Made by a program: the position numbers and the translations under genes. From positions 1-64,000 of the forward strand of contig PLLP01000017.1 of the NCBI GenBank assembly GCA_003141315.1: a stretch of DNA of 64,000 nucleotides. Reading direction: 5' to 3'. This DNA comes from Phycisphaerales bacterium. GTDB taxonomy: Bacteria > Planctomycetota > Phycisphaerae > Sedimentisphaerales > Anaerobacaceae. The notes under the pieces were generated by a model. The model ran no database searches. It worked only from the letters and a program-made list of their open reading frames with translations, and had not been told where the DNA came from. Shown here piece by piece: positions 25,102 to 32,911 of this stretch (the stretch's first letter is position 1; every line of letters starts with the position of its first letter).

Positions 25102-25962
25102 TCAGAAGAAAAATTCCCTGTCCGCGAGCGTTTTGATTAACTTTTTTAATTCGCCGCTCTTTATATGGTAGCTGTGTTTGGCGTCCGGATATTTTTTACC
25201 TTTAACGTCTTTGTCGTATCGGCCAAATGCCTTAATAATCGTCTCCTGGATATCGCAGTAATTTTTTGCGAATTTCGGTTTCTCTGTTGTCAGGCCGAGT
25301 ATGTCGGGCGCGATAAGAATCTGCCCGTCGCATCCCGGCCCCGAGCCGCATCCTATCACGGGAAGTTCGTATCGTTTGGTTATAATTTCCGATACCTCCG
25401 CGGCGACCCCTTCGAGTAATAGCGAGCAGACGCCTGCCTCTACGAGCTGGTCCGCCAGGCGGATTAGCTCTTGTGCCTGCTGTACCGTTTTGGCTTCAGC
25501 CCGGAGTCTGCCGACCTTGTTTATGCTTTGAGGCCTGATGCCGATATGTCCCATAACCGCCATACCCGCATCGCCGATTGCCTTCACGACATCTAAATAA
25601 GATTCGCTTGCCTCAATCTTTACCATTTGCACGCCGCACTCGGTGAAAAATCTGCCTGCGTTTTCGACCGCTTTTGGCACCGATACGTGATACGACAAAA
25701 AGGGCATATCGGCTACTAAGCACACGTTCGGCGCCGCCCGCCTTACCGCTGCGGTGATAGCGACCATAAAATCCATCGTTGCCGGCAGCGTCGTATCGTA
25801 GCCCAGCATAAACTGCGCAGCCGAATCGCCCGCGAGGAGCATTTCTACGCCTGTTTGGCCGGCCAATTTTGCCGTAGTGTAATCGTAGCAGCTTACCGCA
25901 GATATTTTTTTACCCCTTCTTTTGGCCTCTGCCAGGTCTGCTATCGTGATTTTAGTTCCCAT
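25102..25962 (-). CDS. panB: 3-methyl-2-oxobutanoate hydroxymethyltransferase
   Basis: First step of pantothenate synthesis: adds a hydroxymethyl group from 5,10-methylene-THF to 2-oxoisovalerate. A 286-residue barrel with SCYDYTTAKLAGQTGVEMLLAGDS-type start (SCYDYTTAKLA at about 24, LLAGDSAAQ at about 43), VADMPFLSY, KIEASES, GHIGIRPQS and the GCGSGPGCDGQILI end motif. All family motifs are present and the length is normal. It is the first gene of a leftward run that includes the DUF6941-like gene. Confidence 0.96.
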   Translation of the reverse strand: MGTKITIADLAEAKRRGKKISAVSCYDYTTAKLAGQTGVEMLLAGDSAAQFMLGYDTTLPATMDFMVAITAAVRRAAPNVCLVADMPFLSYHVSVPKAVENAGRFFTECGVQMVKIEASESYLDVVKAIGDAGMAVMGHIGIRPQSINKVGRLRAEAKTVQQAQELIRLADQLVEAGVCSLLLEGVAAEVSEIITKRYELPVIGCGSGPGCDGQILIAPDILGLTTEKPKFAKNYCDIQETIIKAFGRYDKDVKGKKYPDAKHSYHIKSGELKKLIKTLADREFFF

Positions 25963-26109
25963 AAAAACCTTTCTCCAAAAAGAATAACAGCCTTTTGGTT
26001 AAATATTCTTTGAACAAAAGAACCTTTGCTTCGTAAAAAATGCGAACGGTTTAACGGAATTGACGCTATTTTAAGGAAATTTACGAAAATTGGAAATTAT
26101 TTTAAAAAA
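25963..26109. other. AT-rich spacer upstream of panB
   Basis: No gene, repeat or clear promoter recognised. The panB ribosome binding region (AGAAAGG on the minus strand) lies just before its ATG. Confidence 0.4.
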
Positions 26110-26275
26110 AGACTTGATTGTTTTTAAGATTAGTGCAATCTAAAAAAAAATGAGATTTTCTAAAGAATTTTTCAGCACCTGCCCGATAAAAATAACTAAG
26201 GAAATACTGGAAAAAAAGAAGTAAGGCAAAATTTAATGTTTTCTTACTTCATGAGCTTTTCATCACCCTCCTCCG
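26110..26275 (+). ncRNA. Candidate small RNA or tiny ORF ahead of an orphan terminator
   Basis: There is no annotated gene on the + strand here, yet a strong + strand terminator follows at 26276. A weak promoter-like TTGATT (26114-26119) with AATCTA after 17 bases could drive it. Within lies a 24-codon ORF (26150-26224, starting MRFSKEFFST) without a good ribosome binding site. Whether the product is an RNA or a peptide cannot be decided. Confidence 0.3.
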
Positions 26276-26310
26276 AAGCCAGGTTCTGTCTTGTAGAATC
26301 TGGCTTTTTT
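26276..26310 (+). terminator. Rho-independent terminator with no obvious upstream gene
   Basis: A 12-bp stem, AAGCCAGGTTCT (26276-26287) with AGAATCTGGCTT (26295-26306) and one G-U pair. The loop is GTCTTGT, and a T run follows. It is one of the strongest intrinsic terminators in the window. Confidence 0.8.
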
Positions 26311-26396
26311 ATTATCACATCTATCTTGTTAATATAGGCAAAAGATAAGCAAAATGATATGTTAATCTGGATTGCTTTGAAACGGATAGAATACAG

Positions 26397-26448
26397 TCCG
26401 CCACAAAGATGGCGGATATCCGAAATACAGAATACAGAAGACAGAATA
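26397..26448. repeat. TCCGCC hairpin plus ATACAGA short-word repeat
   Basis: A perfect 7-bp hairpin, TCCGCCA (26397-26403), loop CAAAGA, TGGCGGA (26410-26416). It is followed by AATACAGAATACAGAAGACA (26424-26443), a degenerate tandem word. Confidence 0.55.
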
Positions 26449-26468
26449 ATTCAAAATGCAAAATTGGT

Positions 26469-26499
26469 CACCGATTAACAGGATTGACTGGATTAACGC
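26469..26499. repeat. Interspersed GATTAACAGGATT-type repeat
   Basis: CACCGATTAACAGGATTGAC leads into TGGATTAACGC. It is made of diverged GATTAAC-GGATT words and runs into the stop codon of the HNH gene. Confidence 0.5.
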
Positions 26500-27068
26500 A
26501 AAATAAAATCTATATCGAGAACTGTTAATTCCCCATCACCATCGATATCGCTGCTGTTCAGTGTCCCCGTACATAAATGGCAGTTGTAAATCGTCTTAAG
26601 ATACTTCTTTTCTAACAATGGCGGTATCAGGTCATAGTATTTTTGTTCGCCTGAAAATTTCTCTTTGAAGAACCGGTATAGTCCCTTTGTTGCCTTCATT
26701 GAGTTGCACTGCCTGCAGGCCCATATCTGGTTATGTATCCCCTGTATCGTCTCGCACGTCTGACACTCCGGCTTAATCCTAAGCGACTTAGGCACAATAT
26801 GTTCCCAGTTCAAATCGCCCTCAACTCCGCAATACACACACTTTTTTTCCGCCTCAACGAATTGCTTGTCCTCTCGTGTTATTTCCGACCAAGAAATTTT
26901 GCCGGTTTTCAGTTCCCGAAACTTATTTTTGATTAATCCGTATGATTGCGCCTTTGCCTCTTTACCGTTTGTTGCGCCGGAAGCCCTTCGCACAATTATT
27001 TTGGCATATTGATAATAAATCAAATCCTGAATTGTTTTAACGTCTCTATCGGGCATTGTCAAAAACAT
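26493..27068 (-). CDS. HNH endonuclease with dockerin-like calcium-loop tail
   Basis: A 191-residue protein. The HNH core is CVYCG (about residue 77), NWEHIVPKS (about 87-95), then CRQCNSMKATKG (about 118-129). A third pair, CHLCTG, lies near 164-169. Residues 173-190 (SSDIDGDGELTVLDIDFI) look like one Ca-binding dockerin/EF-hand loop (D-x-D-G-D-G...D). That is unexpected on a protein with no signal peptide. The stop codon falls in an interspersed repeat, so the tail may be a recent addition. It lies 34 bases downstream of the HEPN-like gene and may be translated with it. Target unknown. Confidence 0.78.
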   Translation of the reverse strand: MFLTMPDRDVKTIQDLIYYQYAKIIVRRASGATNGKEAKAQSYGLIKNKFRELKTGKISWSEITREDKQFVEAEKKCVYCGVEGDLNWEHIVPKSLRIKPECQTCETIQGIHNQIWACRQCNSMKATKGLYRFFKEKFSGEQKYYDLIPPLLEKKYLKTIYNCHLCTGTLNSSDIDGDGELTVLDIDFILR

Positions 27069-27102
27069 CTCCCCAGCCGTTTATAGTTTGCTATCCCCGC
27101 TA

Positions 27103-27918
27103 TTATCTATTGTCTACATCTCCGTTATTGTTCTCGGCTAAATCTTTGTGTCTGTAATTTCCGTACTTATATGCCCACCATAACGGCATATCTACAATCC
27201 GGTCCAATATTGTAATATCTCGAGGTGGTGCAAAACCGTACCAGTTTCTAAATTTGGAATCGAAATGGTCGAGCAGGTTATCAATCAGCTTTTGATACTC
27301 GCAAAGAACAAAACCAATATATTGTCTGATATCTTCATATTCTTTTGTAGTATGTCCCATAGTACTGAAATGCCCAAGAATATTCTCGCCGTTTTTGCCT
27401 TGTCGAAAAGAGATTAAAAGTGATTCATAATTATGCTCCAAATCAACTCTTCTTTGCCTCATCTGACAAAACCATTCCTTGGACGGCTGTATTAGTGCAA
27501 TAAGGTCTTCAGGTAATTTACGATTGTCGGCTTTTTTAAGAAGGTCATCGAAGCTTTTTGGCACTATAATAGGGTGTTCGTTTTCATCGTAAAAATGCTT
27601 AATTATACCTGATACATCATCAAGTATTATGCGAAGAAACATGTAGCATACTTTCATGAAGGCTCTGGCCTGAGCATAAGCTAAATAATCGAATTTGTCA
27701 GGTGTAAGCGGTGTTTTCTCAAGTATCTTCAAATTATTATCTAAATATGAAAGCATTAATGATAAGTCATACGTATTATCGTTATATGAAACAACCTCTT
27801 GGGGTATTCTTATTGGAGGTTGAGTCTTTTTAATGTTGTTCATCACATTAAGCCAACTCCCTATATAACCGCTTAAATTATTCTTATGATTTATAATCGT
27901 TCGTCTATCCTGTGCCAT
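27103..27918 (-). CDS. HEPN-like hypothetical protein
   Basis: A 271-residue, mostly alpha-helical protein that matches no family I can name with certainty. Residues 157-162 are RVDLEH, an R-x4-H motif of the kind found in HEPN ribonucleases, set in a long helix (WFCQMRQRRVDLEHNYESLL). This resembles the helix context of HEPN proteins, but a single motif is weak evidence. It begins 11 bases after the lpxB stop and is followed by the HNH gene, all on the same strand. There is no signal peptide. Base composition is more AT-rich than the adjacent lpxB, which hints at later acquisition. Confidence 0.6.
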   Translation of the reverse strand: MAQDRRTIINHKNNLSGYIGSWLNVMNNIKKTQPPIRIPQEVVSYNDNTYDLSLMLSYLDNNLKILEKTPLTPDKFDYLAYAQARAFMKVCYMFLRIILDDVSGIIKHFYDENEHPIIVPKSFDDLLKKADNRKLPEDLIALIQPSKEWFCQMRQRRVDLEHNYESLLISFRQGKNGENILGHFSTMGHTTKEYEDIRQYIGFVLCEYQKLIDNLLDHFDSKFRNWYGFAPPRDITILDRIVDMPLWWAYKYGNYRHKDLAENNNGDVDNR

Positions 27919-27929
27919 TTCTATTCACA

Positions 27930-29141
27930 CTATTTATTATGGACAGCATTTATCTTTTTCGCTCCGCCTACTGGATTCTGACTTTTGATTTTTTCAATCA
28001 CAATCTTGCCGACCTTCTCGGCTGCGTTGCCAACCATCGGTTCAGCGAGCCTTACTAATTCCCCGCTTGTTTCGGCTATACTTTCTTTGTCTTCTAAAAG
28101 CAGTTCGATTGCCTTTACTACAGGTTCAATTGAGGTAAAATACGGCATAAATTCCGGTACCAATTCTTTATCAGCGAGTATGTTCACTAATGAAAGATAT
28201 TTTGTCTTTATGATGAATTTGCCCGCCAAATGCCAGAGCAATTTGCTCGATTGATACATTATAACCATCGGGCAGCCAGCCGCCGCCACCTGCAAAGTTG
28301 CGCTGCCGCTTGCGACGATTGCAAAATCCGCCCTGCGAGCCGCCTCCATCACGTTACCAATACTGTAATCACAATCGAAACCCGATAGTTGCCTCGATTT
28401 TAAAATCGCCAGGCCTTTTTCATCTACCGCCACAGCGTTAAAAGTAATCCCCTCATATTTTTGTTTGAGCCGGATTGCGATTTGCTGCATCGCCGGCCAG
28501 AGCGTCTCTATCTCAGCAGCCCTCGAACCCGGCAGGATAGCTAATCTCGCATTTTGAGATGGGTTCGGCAAGCTCACCACAAGTTTGAAATCTCTGAAAT
28601 CTTTGATATTCGTGCGTAAATTCCCTCCGGCCTCATCCAGCAGGGGATTGCCGACAAAAGTCGCATCGATTCCCCGCCGGCTGAACCAATCCTGCTCGAA
28701 CGGCAAAATGCAGCAGAGCTTGTCGCAGTATTTTCGCAGCTTTCCTATTCGCCATCCGCCCCACGCCCAAAGCTGCGGCGCAACGTAGAAAAGCGTCCCG
28801 ATACCGGCTTCTTTAGCAGCCTTTGCAATATGAAAATTGAACGACGGCGAATCGCAGACAACAACTAAATCGATTTTATTGTTTTTGATGTATTTTTTCG
28901 CTTTGTTTATCAGTTTGATGTATCTGCCGATATGGCCGAACGCCGCCGCCCCCATTACCGCGCCGCTCGCCGTATTTTCGATGAGGCTGCAACCGGCGGC
29001 CTGCATCTTTATCCCGCCCAAGCCGGCAAATTCGATATCCAGTCCGGTTTTTCTGAGCGCATTTATCAGGCCGGCGCAATGTGCATCTGCGCTTGGTTCA
29101 GCGGCGCTGATGAAAATTTTATATTGTCTGCCGGTATCCAT
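27930..29141 (-). CDS. lpxB: Lipid-A-disaccharide synthase
   Basis: Condenses UDP-2,3-diacylglucosamine with lipid X to form the lipid A disaccharide at the inner membrane. A GT19 enzyme of 403 residues. Motifs are ISAAEPSADAHCAGL (N-terminus), FAGLGGIKMQAAG, VVVCDSPSFNFHIAK, FYVAPQLWAWGGWRIGKL, FVGNPLLDE, AILPGSRAAEIETLWP and ASGSATLQVAAAGCPMVIMY. All are present and the length is normal. With waaA it supports a lipid A-containing outer membrane. No lpxA, lpxC or lpxD lies nearby. Confidence 0.96.
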   Translation of the reverse strand: MDTGRQYKIFISAAEPSADAHCAGLINALRKTGLDIEFAGLGGIKMQAAGCSLIENTASGAVMGAAAFGHIGRYIKLINKAKKYIKNNKIDLVVVCDSPSFNFHIAKAAKEAGIGTLFYVAPQLWAWGGWRIGKLRKYCDKLCCILPFEQDWFSRRGIDATFVGNPLLDEAGGNLRTNIKDFRDFKLVVSLPNPSQNARLAILPGSRAAEIETLWPAMQQIAIRLKQKYEGITFNAVAVDEKGLAILKSRQLSGFDCDYSIGNVMEAARRADFAIVASGSATLQVAAAGCPMVIMYQSSKLLWHLAGKFIIKTKYLSLVNILADKELVPEFMPYFTSIEPVVKAIELLLEDKESIAETSGELVRLAEPMVGNAAEKVGKIVIEKIKSQNPVGGAKKINAVHNK

Positions 29142-29355
29142 ATCTGGTTTTTATGATAACCCCCAATCCATTAAATGGCAACCGTTTATCAGGCGATGGT
29201 TCATCCCGAAACCCTGCAAATGCCGATTGCACAGATAGGCCCGATGAAAATTAAATTGATTGCAGCGAACAGAATTGGGATTATATCATTATATTTGTTT
29301 TGTATCAGGATTCGGAACGTATCCTGAGTTTTTTATAGGACTTTAGAGGCAGACA

Positions 29356-30003
29356 GTGTCTGAAATCGTTAATAAAAATGCCGCGGACGTGCCCGCTGAT
29401 GCGGCTCAGCCGATTAATTTTGATGAGAAATCGCTAATCGAGCGGTGCCGGCAGGGCGATTCCGCCGCCATTGAAACGCTTATCCTTCGATACCAGGACC
29501 GCATTTATAATACAATTCTGAAAATTTGCGGAAATCCCGACGACGCCGCGGAACTTTCGCAGGATACGTTCGTCAAATTGATAGGCAGAATCGGCGAATT
29601 CGAGAACCGGAGCAGTTTCTACACCTGGGCCTTCTCGATTGCCGTTAATCTTACAATCAGTTTTTGCAGGAGGAAACAGAAGATTAGGTTCAGCTCCATC
29701 GATGAGGCCAGCGGGCAGGATGATTCTGATGCTGCGGTCGCGTTGCGGGATTTTTTGCAGGATGACGCCTCGCCGGACCCGGCTGCTATTTCGCAGAACG
29801 CCGAGCTTTGCGGCCTTGTTATGAAAATGCTGGACCAGCTTTCGGAAGAACATAGAACCATCCTTGTCCTGCGGGATATCGAAGGAATGGATTATGCCCG
29901 GATTGCCGAGACGCTCAACATCGGGCTGGGAACCGTAAAGAGCAGGCTGGCAAGGGCGAGAAGTAATTTAAGAGAACTTTTGGAGTCGTCCTTAAATGAA
30001 TGA
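29356..30003 (+). CDS. ECF-type RNA polymerase sigma factor
   Basis: A 215-residue sigma factor with regions 2 and 4 only. Region 2 runs from LIERCRQGDSAAIETLILRY to SSFYTWAFSIAVNLTISFCR. Region 4 runs from LSEEHRTILVLRDIEGMDYARIAETL to GLGTVKSRLARARSNLRELL. A polar segment (DDSDAAVALRDFLQDDASPDP) joins them. Translation starts at the GTG at 29356. It overlaps the anti-sigma gene by 8 bases, a typical coupled pair. A GGAAC at about 29316 upstream resembles an ECF -35, so autoregulation is possible but unproven. Confidence 0.93.
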   Translation: MSEIVNKNAADVPADAAQPINFDEKSLIERCRQGDSAAIETLILRYQDRIYNTILKICGNPDDAAELSQDTFVKLIGRIGEFENRSSFYTWAFSIAVNLTISFCRRKQKIRFSSIDEASGQDDSDAAVALRDFLQDDASPDPAAISQNAELCGLVMKMLDQLSEEHRTILVLRDIEGMDYARIAETLNIGLGTVKSRLARARSNLRELLESSLNE

Positions 30004-31030
30004 TAACCGCGAAACAGAAGAACTGTTGAATGCCTTTATTGACGGCGAAAGCTCACCGAGGGAGCAGACCGAGGTCAAACGGCTTATCGACAACGACCCG
30101 CAGGCTGCAAAGCGGCTAAAAGAACTCCAGAAATGCAAATCGCTGCTCTCTTCTTTGCCGCACCAGCAGGCGCCTTCCAAAATTTTGACAAATGTTATGG
30201 CAAAAATCAGTGCGGGCGATTCCGCATCGGCCCAGAGTGGGCAGAGCGGCCAGCAAACCTTCAGGTCGAAACGGAAGGCTCTCGGCGAAATTCAGCTCTT
30301 CATCCGTAAAACGCTTACCGCCGCTGCGATGTTTATCCTGGTTTTCGGTCTGGTTTTAGTAATTTATCAGATTGTCTCCCCGCAGAAAACGCAGCCTGTC
30401 GCCCGCAAAACTTCGGCATCTAAGGGCGTATTGGAAAATCGAACTGTTGTTAAAGAGACCATCGCCGTCAAAGCCGAAAAAACAGCACCACTATCGAATG
30501 TATCAGCCGGTTCACCTGTGCAGGCTGCTGCCGGCGTATTGACTGCCAGGCTCGAACTTAAAACAAAGACGCAGGATGCACGCATTGCGATTCAGAAACT
30601 CCTCGAAGAGAAGCTTGCTCCTGATTTTGTAGTGCTGCCGAGCGAGGCTGAAAAGACCATTTATACTCTCAATTGCAGCGGCGAAAAAATCGCGGCTGTC
30701 CAGGCGGATTTGGAAAACGTGTGGAACGAATTTGCCTCTGCCGTGCTGCTCGTGGAAACAGACAAGCCCGGCCGGCTGATTGTGATTGATAAAATTACGG
30801 CATCGCAAGTTGCCGATATTGCCTCACAGCAGAATTTGGAGAGGCAGCTAAAGGCCGCCTCGTATTTTTCAATCGTTAATAATATCCGGCAAAGCCGTTT
30901 CGCAGCGGATACCACCTCTTCAAAACCGAACGACATCCCCAGGCCTCTCCTCGCTAAGGATGAGCAGGCCAAACCATCGCCGGGACAGGCCGCCCTTATT
31001 CACTTGACGATTGAAATTGGAAGTGAATAA
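29996..31030 (+). CDS. Membrane anti-sigma factor
   Basis: A 344-residue protein with an N-terminal anti-sigma domain (about residues 1-55: ELLNAFIDGESSPREQTEVKRLI). A linker follows, then one transmembrane helix at about 107-126 (TLTAAAMFILVFGLVLVIYQ) and a roughly 215-residue periplasmic region. The zinc-type HxxxCxxC motif is absent; only Cys47 occurs, so this is a non-zinc anti-sigma domain. The periplasmic part has a ferredoxin-like TARLELKTKTQDARIAIQKLLEEK segment and no known sensor domain. It is coupled to the ECF sigma gene by an 8-base overlap and presumably holds the sigma factor at the membrane. Confidence 0.85.
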   Translation: MNDNRETEELLNAFIDGESSPREQTEVKRLIDNDPQAAKRLKELQKCKSLLSSLPHQQAPSKILTNVMAKISAGDSASAQSGQSGQQTFRSKRKALGEIQLFIRKTLTAAAMFILVFGLVLVIYQIVSPQKTQPVARKTSASKGVLENRTVVKETIAVKAEKTAPLSNVSAGSPVQAAAGVLTARLELKTKTQDARIAIQKLLEEKLAPDFVVLPSEAEKTIYTLNCSGEKIAAVQADLENVWNEFASAVLLVETDKPGRLIVIDKITASQVADIASQQNLERQLKAASYFSIVNNIRQSRFAADTTSSKPNDIPRPLLAKDEQAKPSPGQAALIHLTIEIGSE

Positions 31031-31079
31031 TAGCCGGCGTACTTTGATTCCTTCAAAAAGTTTTTAAGGATGAAAGCCG

Positions 31080-31619
31080 ATGTTAAAGCCGGAAAACTCC
31101 TGTTTAGTTGTTGTCGATGTGCAGGGCAAACTCGCGACATTGATGTATAATCACGAAATCCTGTTCAAAAATATCCAGATTCTGATAAAAAGCTGCAAGA
31201 TAATGTCAATACCGATTCTCTGGTGTCAGCAGCAGCCAAAGGCTCTCGGCTCGACGGTTCTTGAAATCGCAAACCTGCTTACCGACAATCAGCCGATAAA
31301 CAAAACCTCTTTTAGCTGTTGCGGCTGTGAGGAATTTACCGGCAAATTAAATTCCATTAGCCGAAGTCAGATTCTGCTTTGTGGAATCGAGGCGCACGTC
31401 TGCATTTATCAGACAGCCGTTGACCTGATGAAGGCAGGCAAAGAGGTGCATCTGATTACCGATGCCGTTTCCTCCAGAACGGCTGAAAATAAACAACTGG
31501 CAATCGAGCGGCTGAAAACAGAAGGCGTAAAATTAAGCTCTGCCGAAATGGCAATCTTCGAGCTTATGAAGACCGCCGATTACCCGCAGTTCAAACAAAT
31601 CGCGATGCTCGTAAAGTAG
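31080..31619 (+). CDS. Isochorismatase-like cysteine hydrolase
   Basis: A 179-residue protein with a complete triad: Asp13 in LVVVDVQGKL, Lys75 in INKTSFSC and Cys108 in CGIEAHVCIYQTA. This is the YcaC-like branch of the cysteine hydrolases, whose substrates are mostly unknown. Unlike the related protein at 12.5 kb, the nucleophile is kept. It lies 49 bases after the anti-sigma gene on the same strand and is probably a separate function. Confidence 0.9.
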   Translation: MLKPENSCLVVVDVQGKLATLMYNHEILFKNIQILIKSCKIMSIPILWCQQQPKALGSTVLEIANLLTDNQPINKTSFSCCGCEEFTGKLNSISRSQILLCGIEAHVCIYQTAVDLMKAGKEVHLITDAVSSRTAENKQLAIERLKTEGVKLSSAEMAIFELMKTADYPQFKQIAMLVK

Positions 31620-31703
31620 TTCGCTGTTCGTATTACAGGCGAACCTTGTAATTTTCCATTTTTCTGATAGACTGCCGTTTTTCATAATTTTAAGGTTCGA
31701 TTA

Positions 31704-32873
31704 ATGGGCAAAAAAATATCTGAGTTCGATAAATGCATCAGCAGGATTGATACGGGCAGTCTCAAATACGACAAATACAAAGGCAGAGACGTAATTCCGA
31801 TGTGGGTTGCGGATATGGATTTTCGTTCGCCTGAGCCGGTTCGGGACGCCCTGCGAAAACGAATCAATCACGGCATTTTCGGTTATTCTTCCGTGCCGGG
31901 CGAGCTTATCGGCGTGATTGTCGATAAATTAAAGCGAGATTACGGCTGGATTGTTTCACCCCGCTCAATCGTGCCGCTTCCGAGCGTTGTGGTGGGGCTG
32001 AATCTTGCCTGCCGCTGCACCGGCTCTGACGGCGACGAGGCGATAGTATTTACGCCGGTTTATCCGCCGTTCCTCGAAGCCCCGCCCCATTCCCGAAGAA
32101 CGCTCGTTATGGTGCCGCTTGCCTGCAGGAATAATTTTTATACGATTGATGCGCAGGCGTTCGAAAATGCGATAACAAAGAAAACCAAAACGCTTCTACT
32201 CTGCAATCCGCACAATCCCGTCGGCAGGATGTTCGGCAAAAAAGAGCTGAAGGCCGTCGCCGGCGTCTGCCTGAAAAACAATATCACAATCTGTTCCGAT
32301 GAGATTCACTGCGAATTGGTTCTGGCCGGCAAAAAGCACATTCCTATTGCTGCGATGAGTAAGGAAATCGAGGATATTACGATTACCCTGATATCAGCAG
32401 GCAAGACGTTTAACCTGCCGGGGCTTAACTGCGGCTTTGCGATAATCCCGAATGAAAAACTGCGAAGGGCATTTAAAACAGCCAAGGTCGGCATAGTCGA
32501 GCCATTCGTGAATCTTTTCGGGCTTACTGCATCGCTCGCCGCTTACAGGGATTGCGAACCTTGGAAAAAAGATTTGCTCATCTACCTCAAAAAAAACAAG
32601 GACATTTTACATAAGGCGGTGAACACGCAGATGAAACCGCTTTCTATGGGCGACGTCGAGGCGACATATCTCGCCTGGATTGACGCACGCAAACTGAATG
32701 TCGCCGACCCTGTAAAGTTTTTCGAGGAGGCCGGCGTCGGTCTCGGCGATGGCAGTGAGTTCGGTTTGCCCGGCTTTGTTCGGCTTACTTTCGGCTGCCC
32801 ACGCAAAGTGCTGTTAGAAGCCCTCGACCGCATGAGAAAAGCGGTTAATGAACACTTAGTGGAGAGTGTTTAA
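31704..32873 (+). CDS. PatB/MalY-type pyridoxal-phosphate C-S lyase
   Basis: A 389-residue fold-type I aminotransferase-like enzyme. The opening IPMWVADMDFRSPEPV is the MalY/PatB signature. PNPHNPVGR-type LCNPHNPVGRMF lies at about 166-177. The PLP Lys is 234 in ISAGKTFNLPG, and the C-terminal RLTFGCPR binds the substrate carboxylate. These enzymes cleave cystathionine or cysteine (beta-lyase) and some act as aminotransferases. No methionine genes are adjacent, so the exact substrate is open. Confidence 0.93.
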   Translation: MGKKISEFDKCISRIDTGSLKYDKYKGRDVIPMWVADMDFRSPEPVRDALRKRINHGIFGYSSVPGELIGVIVDKLKRDYGWIVSPRSIVPLPSVVVGLNLACRCTGSDGDEAIVFTPVYPPFLEAPPHSRRTLVMVPLACRNNFYTIDAQAFENAITKKTKTLLLCNPHNPVGRMFGKKELKAVAGVCLKNNITICSDEIHCELVLAGKKHIPIAAMSKEIEDITITLISAGKTFNLPGLNCGFAIIPNEKLRRAFKTAKVGIVEPFVNLFGLTASLAAYRDCEPWKKDLLIYLKKNKDILHKAVNTQMKPLSMGDVEATYLAWIDARKLNVADPVKFFEEAGVGLGDGSEFGLPGFVRLTFGCPRKVLLEALDRMRKAVNEHLVESV

Positions 32874-32911
32874 CAAGCGGAAACATGATACAGCTGTTTA
32901 AGGAGACAAAA

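Noticed and set aside
26493-29141. A full defence island around the HNH and HEPN-like genes
   Set aside because: Only two candidate genes are present and both flanks are housekeeping; no integrase, helicase or modification gene is nearby.
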